From Clostridia bacterium (GTDB taxonomy: Bacteria > Bacillota > Clostridia > Oscillospirales > CAG-382), in assembly GCA_017561145.1 (NCBI GenBank), contig JAFZDO010000043.1, forward strand, positions 24,614-88,613: DNA of 64,000 nt, in the 5' to 3' direction. Shown here in pieces: positions 1-7,426 of this stretch. A model generated the notes under the pieces. That model made no database searches, had not been told where the DNA came from, and saw only the letters and a list, made by a program, of their open reading frames with translations. Every line of letters starts with the position of its first letter. Within the stretch, counting starts at the first letter, position 1. The position numbers and the translations under genes were made by a program.

Positions 1-306
1 CGAAACGTCGGGCGTGACGCCGCTTTGCTCGTTGTTTACGGGATGATCGGTAGATTCTTCCTTTTGGGACTCCTCAAAAGGAATCGATATTTCGGGCAGC
101 GAAAGATTGATCTCAGGCAAAGATATCTGCGGCAGACTCGAATCGTAATCGTAAGAAATGCTGAAAATACCGACCGTCGCGGTAATGACAACGGTTATTG
201 CCAATCCGAGATATATAAACGCCGAAAATCTTGCCGCTCTTTTTGCAAAAGGCTCGCGCTTGGGCTCGTCCTCAAACAAGTCCTTGTTTTCTTGGTTGTC
301 GTTCAT
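1..306 (-). CDS. N-terminal part of a SpoIIQ-like membrane protein (runs off the window)
   Basis: Reading the minus strand from an ATG at 306 gives an open frame of 102 residues that runs off the left edge. It has a charged cytoplasmic start (MNDNQENKDLFEDE), one hydrophobic segment at about residues 30-50, and then an extracytoplasmic stretch rich in Pro, Ser and Glu (LPEINLSLPEISIPFEES). An AGGGGG ribosome site lies 8 nt upstream. It follows spoIID by 59 bases on the same strand. In many Clostridia spoIID is followed by spoIIQ, whose product has one membrane segment and an M23 peptidase domain and bridges to SpoIIIAH during engulfment. The M23 domain would lie outside the window, so this call rests on context and topology only. 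It could also be another M23 or anchored envelope protein. Confidence 0.5.
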   Translation of the reverse strand, partial: MNDNQENKDLFEDEPKREPFAKRAARFSAFIYLGLAITVVITATVGIFSISYDYDSSLPQISLPEINLSLPEISIPFEESQKEESTDHPVNNEQSGVTPDVS

Positions 307-365
307 TGGTTTTCCCCCTGAATGTTTTTGTCAAACCTATTGTTTGCCTTCAGAGGAAAAATTAT

Positions 366-1208
366 TCAGATCACCTTTAAATTCAGCCTCGGAAAATAAA
401 TTTCGAGTATTTTTTTGTAATACATTCCGTCACGTGCCAATTTTTCGGCGTTGCAAAGATCAAGCCCGATCCCGTGCCCAACTCCGTAGGAAACGGCTTT
501 TATCCCGCCTTCGACCTCTTCAAAAGTAATTTCTACGCTTTTAAGCCCAAACGCCGAGGCGATCAGATCGCCGTTTATCTGCCGACCGTTAAAAATCGCA
601 AAGGAAAGCTTGTTGTTTTCGCCGTAAACGGCATAGAACTTCATCTCCTCCTTCGCTTCGGGGAAGAGGGAAAGGAGCTCGGCATCGGTGAAGCTCTTTT
701 CGGTCTTGTGCTTTTCGCATCTCTCGCCCGATGCAACGGGTACAAGATAGGCGAATTCGTCACTTTGAACCGTTCCGCTCGAGGCGCAAAGCGAAAAAAG
801 CGCGAGCGCGGGCGCTTTGTCGGTTTCGAGATACTGCCCGTTCGTTTCGCGCACGGCATTTTGCGTGCCCTCGCTTGCGGAATTACTCGGTGAAAGCTCA
901 ATACAGCAATCTCCGCTGTCGCAGCAGTCAAAGCCTGCGTGCTTGCAACCAAAGGTCGCAAAATACATCCCGATTGAGCGTGCCGCAACCGCAAACGCCT
1001 TTTTTGCCTCAAGCTCGGTAACCTCGTCCTCCCTTGCGGCAAGCACACGCAAAACGTAATCCTCGAGCTCTATATCCTTAATTCTCCCGTCGGAAAAGCA
1101 CACCGAAACGGTTAAAACGTCACTTTTTTCGATAGTCGCATCGGCAACAAACGGCATCACGGTAACTATCACCGCAAAGACAAGAAAAAGCAAAGCAAAG
1201 TTTTTCAT
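366..1208 (-). CDS. spoIID: Stage II sporulation protein D (peptidoglycan lytic transglycosylase)
   Basis: 280-residue SpoIID/LytB-family protein. In the family it cleaves denuded glycan strands at the septum and drives engulfment of the forespore together with SpoIIM and SpoIIP. Visible marks: an N-terminal membrane/signal segment (FALLFLVFAVIVTVMPF), the SpoIID entry motif LEDYVLRVLAAR with AFAVAARSIGMY, a Cys cluster (CKHAGFDCCDSGDCC) where the family binds zinc, and the closing motif GVGHGIGLDLCNAEKLA near the C-terminus. The ATG at 1208 is chosen because AAAGGA lies just upstream of it; an ATG nine codons earlier has no such site. It is shorter than the roughly 340 residues of Bacillus SpoIID. 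The partial SpoIIQ-like gene follows. A second SpoIID-domain protein is at 58462-60081; this one has the more classical context. Confidence 0.85.
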   Translation of the reverse strand: MKNFALLFLVFAVIVTVMPFVADATIEKSDVLTVSVCFSDGRIKDIELEDYVLRVLAAREDEVTELEAKKAFAVAARSIGMYFATFGCKHAGFDCCDSGDCCIELSPSNSASEGTQNAVRETNGQYLETDKAPALALFSLCASSGTVQSDEFAYLVPVASGERCEKHKTEKSFTDAELLSLFPEAKEEMKFYAVYGENNKLSFAIFNGRQINGDLIASAFGLKSVEITFEEVEGGIKAVSYGVGHGIGLDLCNAEKLARDGMYYKKILEIYFPRLNLKVI

Positions 1209-1274
1209 ATTATAACATCCTTTCGTTTGTTCCATTTATATTTGAAGGAATTTTGATTTAGAATAAAAAAAGTC

Positions 1275-1303
1275 TTGATTTTTGGAAAACGTTATGATAG
1301 AAT
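1275..1303 (+). promoter_or_regulatory. Promoter of tRNA-Val
   Basis: TTGATT at 1275-1280 and TAGAAT at 1298-1303 with a 17-nt spacer, 20 bases before the tRNA. Confidence 0.65.
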
Positions 1304-1322
1304 GATTCGGCAAACAGAATAT

Positions 1323-1399
1323 GTGGGTGTAGCTCAGTTGGTTAGAGCACTTGCTTGACATGCAAGGGGTCGTTGGTTCAAGTCCATTCATCCACACCA
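1323..1399 (+). tRNA. tRNA-Val (anticodon GAC)
   Basis: A 77-nt cloverleaf can be folded by hand. The acceptor GTGGGTG pairs along all seven positions with CATCCAC (one G-U) and is followed by A and an encoded CCA at 1397-1399. The D-arm is GCTCAGTTGGTTAGAGC. The anticodon stem CTTGC/GCAAG closes the loop TTGACAT, so the anticodon is GAC (valine). The T-loop is TTCAAGT; its stem contains one T-T mismatch. It has its own promoter and a terminator directly behind the CCA, so it is a single-tRNA transcription unit. Confidence 0.95.
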
Positions 1400-1428
1400 A
1401 AAATCCTGCACACAAGTGCGGGATTTTT
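1400..1428 (+). terminator. Rho-independent terminator of tRNA-Val
   Basis: AAAATCCTGCAC, ACAA loop, then GTGCGGGATTTTT: a stem with one unpaired base that ends in a T run immediately after the tRNA. Confidence 0.8.
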
Positions 1429-1520
1429 ACTTTTTCACTCTTCACTTTTCACTCTTCACTTTTCACTAAATCAGCAGGATTTTTGGAAAGTAATAAGTAA
1501 TAGTGAATAGTGAAGAAGTA
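1429..1520. repeat. Short TTCACT-type direct repeats
   Basis: CTTTTCACTCTTCA-like units recur at 1430-1468, and a reversed relative (AGTGAATAGTGAAG) is at 1501-1514. A similar degenerate run (TTCACTTTAAACTATTCAC) lies between gyrB and gyrA at 32084-32102. No gene is seen in 1429-1566. Confidence 0.5.
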
Positions 1521-1566
1521 CGGTAGCTTTTCGCAAATACGAAAAGCAGTTTTTATAATACAACAA

Positions 1567-1610
1567 AAAACCGATTTGATTGGGTAGACCCTTTCAAATC
1601 GGTTTTATTT
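1567..1610 (-). terminator. Terminator of the small XRE gene
   Basis: AAAACCGATTTGA at 1567-1579 pairs with TCAAATCGGTTTT at 1594-1606. On the minus strand it ends in a T run and overlaps the stop codon of the XRE gene. Confidence 0.75.
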
Positions 1611-1820
1611 ATTCGTTTCCTTTTTATCGGTGCGGTTGAGAAGATAATCAACCGAAACCTTATGAAAATCGGCAAGCTTTATAAGTATTTCGGTTGGAAT
1701 ATCAAGCTCTCCGCGCTCATAATTACTGTAAACCCGCTGACTGCAGGATAATATCTCGCCCATTTGCTTCTGTGTAAGATCGTTATCCTCGCGCAGATCG
1801 CGTATTCTTTTGTAAAGCAT
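1605..1820 (-). CDS. XRE-family helix-turn-helix repressor
   Basis: 71-residue protein made almost entirely of a lambda-repressor/Cro-type HTH: LYKRIRDLREDNDLTQKQMG, then CSQRVYSNYERGELDIPTEI and LADFHKVSVDYLLNRTDKK. The ATG at 1820 is preferred to the one five codons earlier because the run GGGGGTGA lies just before it. Such single-domain XRE proteins are usually autorepressors. Upstream are two 17-bp near-identical operator-like sites (1858-1874 and 1883-1899). The second, a perfect palindrome, fills the spacer of a promoter pointing toward the lipoprotein gene at 2029. The inferred role is to control itself and that promoter. No effector domain is present. Confidence 0.8.
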   Translation of the reverse strand: MLYKRIRDLREDNDLTQKQMGEILSCSQRVYSNYERGELDIPTEILIKLADFHKVSVDYLLNRTDKKETNK

Positions 1821-1857
1821 ATTTTTCACCCCCATAACAGTATACCTTATTATAGTT

Positions 1858-1903
1858 TAGCGGAAAATACACTATTGACATTTAGCGGAAAATCCGCTAC
1901 AAT
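1858..1903 (+). promoter_or_regulatory. Sigma-A promoter with palindromic XRE operator in its spacer
   Basis: TTGACA at 1875-1880 and TACAAT at 1898-1903, 17-nt spacer. The palindrome TAGCGGA-AAA-TCCGCTA occupies 1883-1899, overlapping the spacer and the first bases of the -10. A degenerate copy (TAGCGGAAAATACACTA) lies at 1858-1874, 25 bp upstream. On the other strand a TATAAT at 1852-1857 could start the XRE gene. Confidence 0.75.
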
Positions 1904-2028
1904 GACAAATGACGAGTCTTTTAAGCAGAGCATATCGAAGAAAAATTTTGAAATTCCCAAAAATATGTGACAAAACTGCAAAACGTTCGTCTATAGATTT
2001 GTAAACAACATACTCGGAGGAAAAAACA

Positions 2029-2661
2029 ATGAAAAAAATTATTGCCGCGTTTATTATCACCGCGCTTATGGCTTGCGCGCTCGTTTCGTGTACCGAAGAA
2101 GGCACCGAAGGCTCGGTTGCCGAAAGCAGCACCGCGCAAGAGGTTGAATCTTCTGCCGCAGACATCGAAGTGTCGGTTGCCGATGAATCGAGTGAAGCTG
2201 TTGTCGAAAGCGAAGTGGTAAGCGAAACGGTTGACGAAAGCGAAGAGTCGAACGAGGGCGAAAGGGAAGAGATCGCGGTTAAAATAAGCATGGAATATCC
2301 AACCGACGAGCTTCTTGCGGATAAGGATGCATATATATTATATGACGACCCCGATACCGATTACAGTCTTGCCGCGTTTACTACCGACACAAAGGTAACC
2401 AATTTCAGATATTTCAGCGTTGTTGCCACCGATACCTGGTCGGACGACGGCGGTCTTAAGATAAAAGAAATTCTTTATACTCTCGATGAATTCACACCCG
2501 AAATGACCTTCGTTGCGGAAGTGGTGTTCACCGACGTTTACACGTGCAGAGGAATCTCGTTCGTGGACGCAAACGGAAATACGCAGTATTACGGTTTGTA
2601 TGACAACGCAATTGACGACAGCATCGGCGTGAGCAGAAAAGATATCGCCGAAAAGGATTAA
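2029..2661 (+). CDS. Lipoprotein of unknown function
   Basis: 210 residues. The signal peptide ends in the lipobox LVSC (Cys21), so the protein should be lipidated and held on the outer face of the membrane. Residues 22-80 are a low-complexity stalk rich in Ser, Glu and Val (ESSAADIEVSVADESSEA). The globular part, about residues 85-210, matches no family that I recognise; it contains VFTDVYTCRGISFVDANGNT. CGGAGG precedes the ATG. A strong promoter with an operator for the neighbouring XRE protein lies about 125 bases upstream, which suggests co-control. The stalk resembles those of the lipoproteins at 56121 and 57006. Confidence 0.8.
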   Translation: MKKIIAAFIITALMACALVSCTEEGTEGSVAESSTAQEVESSAADIEVSVADESSEAVVESEVVSETVDESEESNEGEREEIAVKISMEYPTDELLADKDAYILYDDPDTDYSLAAFTTDTKVTNFRYFSVVATDTWSDDGGLKIKEILYTLDEFTPEMTFVAEVVFTDVYTCRGISFVDANGNTQYYGLYDNAIDDSIGVSRKDIAEKD

Positions 2662-2680
2662 ATAAATTAAATAATATAAT

Positions 2681-2720
2681 AAAACCGATTTGACGTAAAA
2701 TCAAATCGGTTTTATTTTTT
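2681..2720 (+). terminator. Terminator of the lipoprotein gene
   Basis: AAAACCGATTTGA (2681-2693), 7-nt loop, TCAAATCGGTTTT (2701-2713), then a T-rich run. The stem is the same sequence as the one at 1567-1606. Confidence 0.8.
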
Positions 2721-2800
2721 ATCGGTGCGAGCGCAAGAAGGTATCAACGCGCAGTTGAACAACCGAGAGTTGATATTTTCATCCCAAACAAGCCCGCATT
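2713..2800 (-). pseudogene. Possible remnant of a second XRE-gene 3' end
   Basis: The 14 bases TTTTTATCGGTGCG at 2716-2729 also occur at 1621-1634, where they encode the RTDKK end of the XRE protein. Both are followed by the same terminator stem. Read on the minus strand, this stretch also ends in ARTDKK-stop, but the preceding frame is not a recognisable HTH. It may be a duplicated fragment; the match is short. Confidence 0.3.
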
Positions 2801-2837
2801 TGCATCTTCCCGAACCAAAAAGTAAACAGAGCGGTTA

Positions 2838-2866
2838 TTGTCAAAACGCGCACTGTGTGTTATACT
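2838..2866 (+). promoter_or_regulatory. Promoter of the XRE-GIN gene
   Basis: TTGTCA at 2838-2843, 17-nt spacer, TATACT at 2861-2866. Confidence 0.65.
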
Positions 2867-2910
2867 TGGCTTAAAGACAGATAATTTTGTAAGGACGGGT
2901 CTTAACACGA

Positions 2911-4131
2911 ATGAGCAATTACCAAACAGAAAATATCGGCAAGATCATAGCGAAAAAGCGCAAGGAAGCAGGAATGACGCAAGAAACGCTTGCTTCACGC
3001 TTACAAATCACTCCGCAAGCGATATCAAAATGGGAAAACGGCATTGGTTTTCCGGATTTGATGCTTGTCCCTCAGATCGCGTCCGCTTTGGAAATATCAT
3101 TGTCAGAATTATTCGGAGAAGACGAACCGCAAAAAATAACCGTTCCGCAAACGTATATGAATATGAATTTGGTTTGCACCGATCAAAAAAATGCGGTTTA
3201 TTCAAACAAAGAAATTGCAAGCATAAACGACCGCTCGGTATGCTTTTCTGACGGAAGTAGTGCAGATATGGCTTCCAACACAGTAATTAACTGCGGGTCG
3301 GGAGAAATTCGTATTATAGACCTACAGGACATTATTCCGCTTGCGTTTTCCGACGATTTCGAGCACAAACAGCTTATAAAAAGCTTTAACGAAGCCCGCA
3401 CGCTCGAAATAATCAATTCTGCGGCGTGCGAGATAGAGATAATCCGCGGAAAAGATAACGAAACTGTAATAAGCGCAGAAGGAAGCAAGCGCTTTATGGA
3501 CCGATTAGAGCTTACCGAAGCTAACGGTAAACTTAAGGTACACGCACAACAATCCACTAACCACGGTACCGAGATCGGAAATTCCATAACAATTGCCGTT
3601 GGCTTTGACGTCGGAGAATCCTTGGACGTTCATATTAACGGTTGCGGTGGGTTAACCACACCGCTTTCGTTCGATTCGGCAAAGCTGACAATAAGCGGCT
3701 CGGGAAGCATCAAGGTCAAGGACCTTGATCGGTGCGAAATAATAATTTCGGGAAGCGGCGATATTGCAACAGATGACATAAGGCAATCGCTTTCGGTCAA
3801 GATAAGCGGTTCGGGATCTGTAGCCAGCGCAAATACAAAAAATGCAACTGTACGCATCGCAGGCTCCGGCGATCTTTCGGCAATGCAGCTTTACGGTAAT
3901 TTAGACATATCGGTTTCGGGAAGCGGAAGCGTTTCGTGTTCCGGCGGCGAAATAGATACTCTCAACGTAAGCATCAGAGGAAGCGGAGATCTTGCGGGTG
4001 AATGGCTGACCGTTAATAACGCTGACATATCTATGCACGGAAGCGGCACTATATCGATAGGCAGAATAAAGGGCAGATCTGTCGAGCGTTTATCAAAAGA
4101 TTGCACGCTAAACGTAAGAAAACGCGGCTGA
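2911..4131 (+). CDS. XRE HTH protein fused to a GIN-type (DUF2807/DUF4097-like) beta-helix
   Basis: 406 residues. Residues 1-70 are an XRE HTH (GKIIAKKRKEAGMTQETLAS, ITPQAISKWENGIGFP). Residues 150-385 form a repeating beta-strand domain with many Ser-Gly turns: ISGSGSIKV, ISGSGDIAT, ISGSGSVAS, IAGSGDLSA, VSGSGSVSC, IRGSGDLAG, MHGSGTISI. That pattern is typical of the GIN/DUF2807 and DUF4097 families, which in other proteins are extracytoplasmic. No signal peptide or membrane segment is visible between the halves, so the helix should be in the cytoplasm. A DNA-binding sensor or scaffold is the inference; the ligand is unknown. A weak AAGGA site precedes the ATG. Confidence 0.75.
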   Translation: MSNYQTENIGKIIAKKRKEAGMTQETLASRLQITPQAISKWENGIGFPDLMLVPQIASALEISLSELFGEDEPQKITVPQTYMNMNLVCTDQKNAVYSNKEIASINDRSVCFSDGSSADMASNTVINCGSGEIRIIDLQDIIPLAFSDDFEHKQLIKSFNEARTLEIINSAACEIEIIRGKDNETVISAEGSKRFMDRLELTEANGKLKVHAQQSTNHGTEIGNSITIAVGFDVGESLDVHINGCGGLTTPLSFDSAKLTISGSGSIKVKDLDRCEIIISGSGDIATDDIRQSLSVKISGSGSVASANTKNATVRIAGSGDLSAMQLYGNLDISVSGSGSVSCSGGEIDTLNVSIRGSGDLAGEWLTVNNADISMHGSGTISIGRIKGRSVERLSKDCTLNVRKRG

Positions 4132-4143
4132 CAAAAAGATTTT

Positions 4144-4176
4144 AACCGTTCGTGAGGTTCTCACGGGCGGTTTTGT
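4144..4176 (+). terminator. Terminator after the XRE-GIN gene
   Basis: AACCGTTCGTGAG pairs with CTCACGGGCGGTT and is followed by TTGTTG. The rest of 4177-4351 holds no gene that I can see. Confidence 0.7.
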
Positions 4177-4351
4177 TGTAAAAGAACTCCCCCCATAGCG
4201 GCGGGGTTCGATTTACACTATTGCCTATGCATATAGACAGAAAAGCTCCGATTGTGATAAAATATAAAAGCCCTGCCGATCAAAATAAAAAAGTCAAGCG
4301 GAGAGCATCTCTTGTGCCGCAACACAAAAGAGAAGAAATTCTTATTTCCTC

Positions 4352-4379
4352 TTGACAATTTTGACATTTCTCTTATAAT
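4352..4379 (+). promoter_or_regulatory. Promoter of the duplicated-domain lipoprotein
   Basis: TTGACA 4352-4357, 16-nt spacer, TATAAT 4374-4379. Confidence 0.7.
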
Positions 4380-4417
4380 ATACATAAGGTAATGTATTTA
4401 CTAAAAGGAGATTAGTT

Positions 4418-5020
4418 ATGAAGAAACTCTTGCTTGTATTTTTAGTTATGGCAATGTGCGTTTCTCTTTGTGCATGCTCGGCATCGATAGAGAAAGAAAA
4501 ATTGGTTGGCATCTGGTCCTTGGAGGACGGCACCAACGTAGTTAGCATCACCTTTAATGAAAACAACAAATTCTCGTGCGAATATAACGGCGCAAAGAGC
4601 GAAGGCTCCTACGGTCTCTTCGGTGGTGACGTATATTTGAACTTCCCCGAGGGCAAGCCTAACCCCTTCGGCGCAGATGCTCGCAGCATATTTACCTATA
4701 ACGGCGAATCCATCACTCTTGACAACCTTTCTTTGTTGAAGACCTCTATCGACAAGGATCACCTCGTCGGCGTATGGTCTGCTAAAAAGGATACCGTTGA
4801 ATACACCTTCACCTTCACCCGTGACGGCAAGTTCAAGTGCGTTGTAAAGACTGAAGGCGCAAAGGATAAGACTCTTGACGGCTCCTTCGAAATCAAGGCT
4901 GTTGAAAATAACGTTAACCTTAAGTTCTCCAGCACCAAGGCTAACCCCTTCAAGTCCACCGCTTTAGGTTATGAAGACGGCAATCTCGTTATTGAAGAGA
5001 TCACCTTTATTAAAAAGTAA
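4418..5020 (+). CDS. Lipoprotein with two lipocalin-like repeats
   Basis: 200 residues. The signal peptide has the lipobox LCAC (Cys20). The mature part is an internal duplication: one half starts at LVGIWSLEDGT (about residue 28) and the second at LVGVWSAKKDT (about 115). Each runs through a beta-rich pattern (FTFTRDGKFKC) and ends in a phrase such as LKFSSTKANPFKSTALGYED. The LxGxWS opening is seen in small bacterial lipocalin-like/DUF5640-type surface proteins. A ligand cannot be named. AAGGAG lies before the ATG, a promoter 40 bases upstream and a terminator 15 bases downstream, so it is monocistronic. Confidence 0.8.
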   Translation: MKKLLLVFLVMAMCVSLCACSASIEKEKLVGIWSLEDGTNVVSITFNENNKFSCEYNGAKSEGSYGLFGGDVYLNFPEGKPNPFGADARSIFTYNGESITLDNLSLLKTSIDKDHLVGVWSAKKDTVEYTFTFTRDGKFKCVVKTEGAKDKTLDGSFEIKAVENNVNLKFSSTKANPFKSTALGYEDGNLVIEEITFIKK

Positions 5021-5035
5021 TTAACGCAAATTTAA

Positions 5036-5062
5036 GCAGAGTGCAAACGCGCTCTGCTTTTC
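5036..5062 (+). terminator. Terminator after the lipocalin-like lipoprotein
   Basis: GCAGAG at 5036-5041 pairs with CTCTGC at 5052-5057, with extra inner pairs, followed by TTTTCG. Confidence 0.7.
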
Positions 5063-5071
5063 GTTTCTCTA

Positions 5072-5100
5072 TTGAAAAACAAAGATATGTGTGCTATAAT
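5072..5100 (+). promoter_or_regulatory. Promoter of the phosphodiesterase gene
   Basis: TTGAAA 5072-5077, 17-nt spacer, TATAAT 5095-5100. Confidence 0.7.
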
Positions 5101-5132
5101 GACAAAAAGCAGTTTTTAAAGGAGATACGGTA

Positions 5133-5897
5133 ATGAGAACGCTTGTTATTTTGGCTGACGGTATGCGCCCCGACGCGCTGCAAGGCATCGCAAAGGCAAA
5201 GGAGTTTATGACCAAATGCCGTTATACGCTTGACGGCGTTACAGTCATGCCGTCGGTTACGCTTCCTTGCCATATGTCGCTCTTTCACAGCGTTGATCCG
5301 CTTCGCCACGGCACAACGACGAATATTTATGCTCCGCAGGTGCGCCCGATAAAGGGTCTTTGCGAAAGACTTCTGGAAGCGGGCAAAAAGAGCGCGTTTT
5401 TCTATAACTGGGAGGAGCTTCGCGATCTTACAAGGCCCAATTCCTTAACAAAATCCTTTTTCGTAAAGGGAAGGGATATCGGATACGACAAGGCGGGCGA
5501 TATTATCACCGACGAGGCAATAAAATACTTAAACGAAAATTACGTTGATTTTACCTTCTTATATATGGGCTATCCCGATGCGGCAGGTCATAACTTCGGC
5601 TGGATGGGTGAGGAATATATGCAATCGCTCGACAGCTGCTTTGCAAATATGGAGCGCCTTATCGACTCGCTTCCCGACGATTATCTTGTTATCATTACCG
5701 CAGACCACGGCGGACACGGCAGAACGCACGGCACAGATATGCCCGAGGATATGACGATTCCCGTTTTCGTTTACGGCAAGGGTATCGAAGCCGGCGAAAC
5801 TCTCGGCAACGTCAGCATCAAGGATATCGCACCTACGGTCGTTAAGCTTTTGGGCGTTGAGCCCGATATCGATTGGGAAGGAAAAAGCTTTCTTTAA
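5133..5897 (+). CDS. Alkaline-phosphatase-superfamily phosphodiesterase/nucleotide pyrophosphatase
   Basis: 254 residues, cytoplasmic (no signal peptide). The two-metal core of the type I phosphodiesterase/nucleotide pyrophosphatase family is complete: LVILADGMRPD supplies the first Asp, PSVTLPCHMS the Thr nucleophile, YMGYPDAAGHNFGW an Asp/His pair, IITADHGGHG the Asp-His pair, and GRTHGTDM the last His. The family hydrolyses phosphodiesters or pyrophosphates. The exact substrate is not visible; neighbours are surface lipoproteins, not a pathway. AAGGAG is well placed before the ATG. The CBM9-like lipoprotein follows after 33 bases and may be co-transcribed. Confidence 0.85.
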   Translation: MRTLVILADGMRPDALQGIAKAKEFMTKCRYTLDGVTVMPSVTLPCHMSLFHSVDPLRHGTTTNIYAPQVRPIKGLCERLLEAGKKSAFFYNWEELRDLTRPNSLTKSFFVKGRDIGYDKAGDIITDEAIKYLNENYVDFTFLYMGYPDAAGHNFGWMGEEYMQSLDSCFANMERLIDSLPDDYLVIITADHGGHGRTHGTDMPEDMTIPVFVYGKGIEAGETLGNVSIKDIAPTVVKLLGVEPDIDWEGKSFL

Positions 5898-5930
5898 AAA
5901 TTAAAAAAATATATAAACAAGGAGACAAAA

Positions 5931-7310
5931 ATGAAAAGAATCATCGCATTTACCCTCACGCTTTTACTCGTATTCGCACTTGTAGCATGCGGCGGAGATG
6001 AAAACGAAGGCAATGAATCCTTAAGCGTTTCCGACACCTCCAAGCAGGAAGAATCCAAGACCGAATCCACCGACACTAACGAAGATTCCTCTGTAAACGC
6101 AGAAGACTCCTCCGTTGCACCCGACGAATCCTCTGTTGCTGACGAAGAAAGCAGCGAAGCAGAGGTAAGCGGCGACGAAAGCCAACCCGACGAAAGTCAG
6201 CCCGACGAAAGTCAGCCCGATGAAAGTCAACCCGATGAAGAAACCGCTCCCGAGTTCATCGCAAGCTTCGTTTCCTTCGGCAAGGTTGATACCAAGGTAA
6301 GCGCTACCTCGCAGAACGCGCTCCGTCTTACCGGTATCGACGTTGAACCTACCTTTGGCTCGATCGTGCTTTATTCCGCAGAATACGGCAAGCTCGAGAA
6401 GGAAGAGGTTTCCGACTTTGCGGTTGCTATCTTTACTTATAGCCACGAAGCATTTGAATACCTTTTGACCGAATTCTCCGAGGTTGGCGAATCCGCCTCC
6501 TTCGAAGCTCCCGAGGATGGCTTTGCGGTCGTTATCCACAAGACCCAGAGCGAGTATATCAACCGCGTAAAGGCGCTTGACAACAAGACTCCCATATTCC
6601 CCCACGGTGTACACCTTTATACCGATGCCGATTATGAGATCGACAAGGTCAAGACCGCTCCCACTATCGACGGCGTGTTCAACAAATCCGAATGGAAGGA
6701 TTACCTTATCGAAGAGGTTGATTCCTCCAATCCCAATTGGTCCTACGCTCAGTTCGAAACCAACAACTACTATGCAACCGCTTCCTACTACGTTACCTAC
6801 GACGATACCTATCTCTATCTCTGCGTTGTTGTAGACTCGCCCTATCACTATTGCCCCATTACTCAGGCAACCGCGTCCGATATGTGGCAGTACGAATGCA
6901 TTCAGGCAAAGATAAGCTCGGAAAGCCCTGCAGGCGAATACATCCTTAAAAACTTCGACCGCGCTACCAACAAGACCGCAGAAAACGACGGCGTTATCCG
7001 TAACTTCGGCTTTGCGGCAACCGACAGCGGCGAAACCGCATATTACCAGAGCGGCACCTCTTATGAAACCTTCGAGGGTCAGGTCGTTTGCACCCGTGAC
7101 GATGCAAACGCGGTAACCGTTTATGAGGTTGCAATTCCCTTTGCTTCCATCGGCGTTACTCCCGAAAAGGGCACAGAGATCGGCTTTACCTTCTCGATCA
7201 ACTCTACCAACGACGTTGACAAGGTCTGGAAGAACATCACCTACCGTAACGGCGGTGGCATTATCGGCAGAAACGACTGGACCAAGATCCCCGTTGTAAC
7301 GCTCGACTGA
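5931..7310 (+). CDS. Lipoprotein with a CBM9-like carbohydrate-binding domain
   Basis: 459 residues. The signal peptide ends in LVAC (Cys20). Residues 25-105 are a stalk of Ser, Glu and Asp that includes four tandem QPDES units, encoded by 15-bp repeats at 6181-6240. The middle part (about 106-225) is unassigned. Residues 235-459 look like a family-9 carbohydrate-binding (DOMON-related) domain: PTIDGVFNKSEWKDYL, YVTYDDTYLYLCVVVDSP, MWQYECIQAKIS, YEVAIPFASIGVTPEKGTEI and TFSINSTND, the usual succession of such domains. Probable role: holding glycan at the cell surface. A terminator follows. The long reverse-strand frame across this gene is a shadow. Confidence 0.8.
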   Translation: MKRIIAFTLTLLLVFALVACGGDENEGNESLSVSDTSKQEESKTESTDTNEDSSVNAEDSSVAPDESSVADEESSEAEVSGDESQPDESQPDESQPDESQPDEETAPEFIASFVSFGKVDTKVSATSQNALRLTGIDVEPTFGSIVLYSAEYGKLEKEEVSDFAVAIFTYSHEAFEYLLTEFSEVGESASFEAPEDGFAVVIHKTQSEYINRVKALDNKTPIFPHGVHLYTDADYEIDKVKTAPTIDGVFNKSEWKDYLIEEVDSSNPNWSYAQFETNNYYATASYYVTYDDTYLYLCVVVDSPYHYCPITQATASDMWQYECIQAKISSESPAGEYILKNFDRATNKTAENDGVIRNFGFAATDSGETAYYQSGTSYETFEGQVVCTRDDANAVTVYEVAIPFASIGVTPEKGTEIGFTFSINSTNDVDKVWKNITYRNGGGIIGRNDWTKIPVVTLD

Positions 7311-7330
7311 TAAAGAACCTAACAAAAACG

Positions 7331-7360
7331 GCGCTTCCTTTTATAGGAAGCGTCTTTTTT
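7331..7360 (+). terminator. Terminator after the CBM9-like lipoprotein
   Basis: CGCTTCCT, TTTAT loop, AGGAAGCG, then TCTTTTTT. Confidence 0.85.
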
Positions 7361-7365
7361 ATTTC

Positions 7366-7394
7366 TTGACAAGAAGGGAAACGGGGTTTATAAT
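7366..7394 (+). promoter_or_regulatory. Promoter of the anchored surface protein/CHAP pair
   Basis: TTGACA 7366-7371, exactly 17 nt, TATAAT 7389-7394. Confidence 0.85.
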
Positions 7395-7426
7395 AAACTT
7401 ATACCTAACAAAGGAGAAATATTGAA

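Noticed and set aside
6021-7325. A 434-codon minus-strand frame opposite the CBM9-like lipoprotein
   Set aside because: Same reasoning; it includes the reverse of the QPDES repeats and has no ribosome site or domain.
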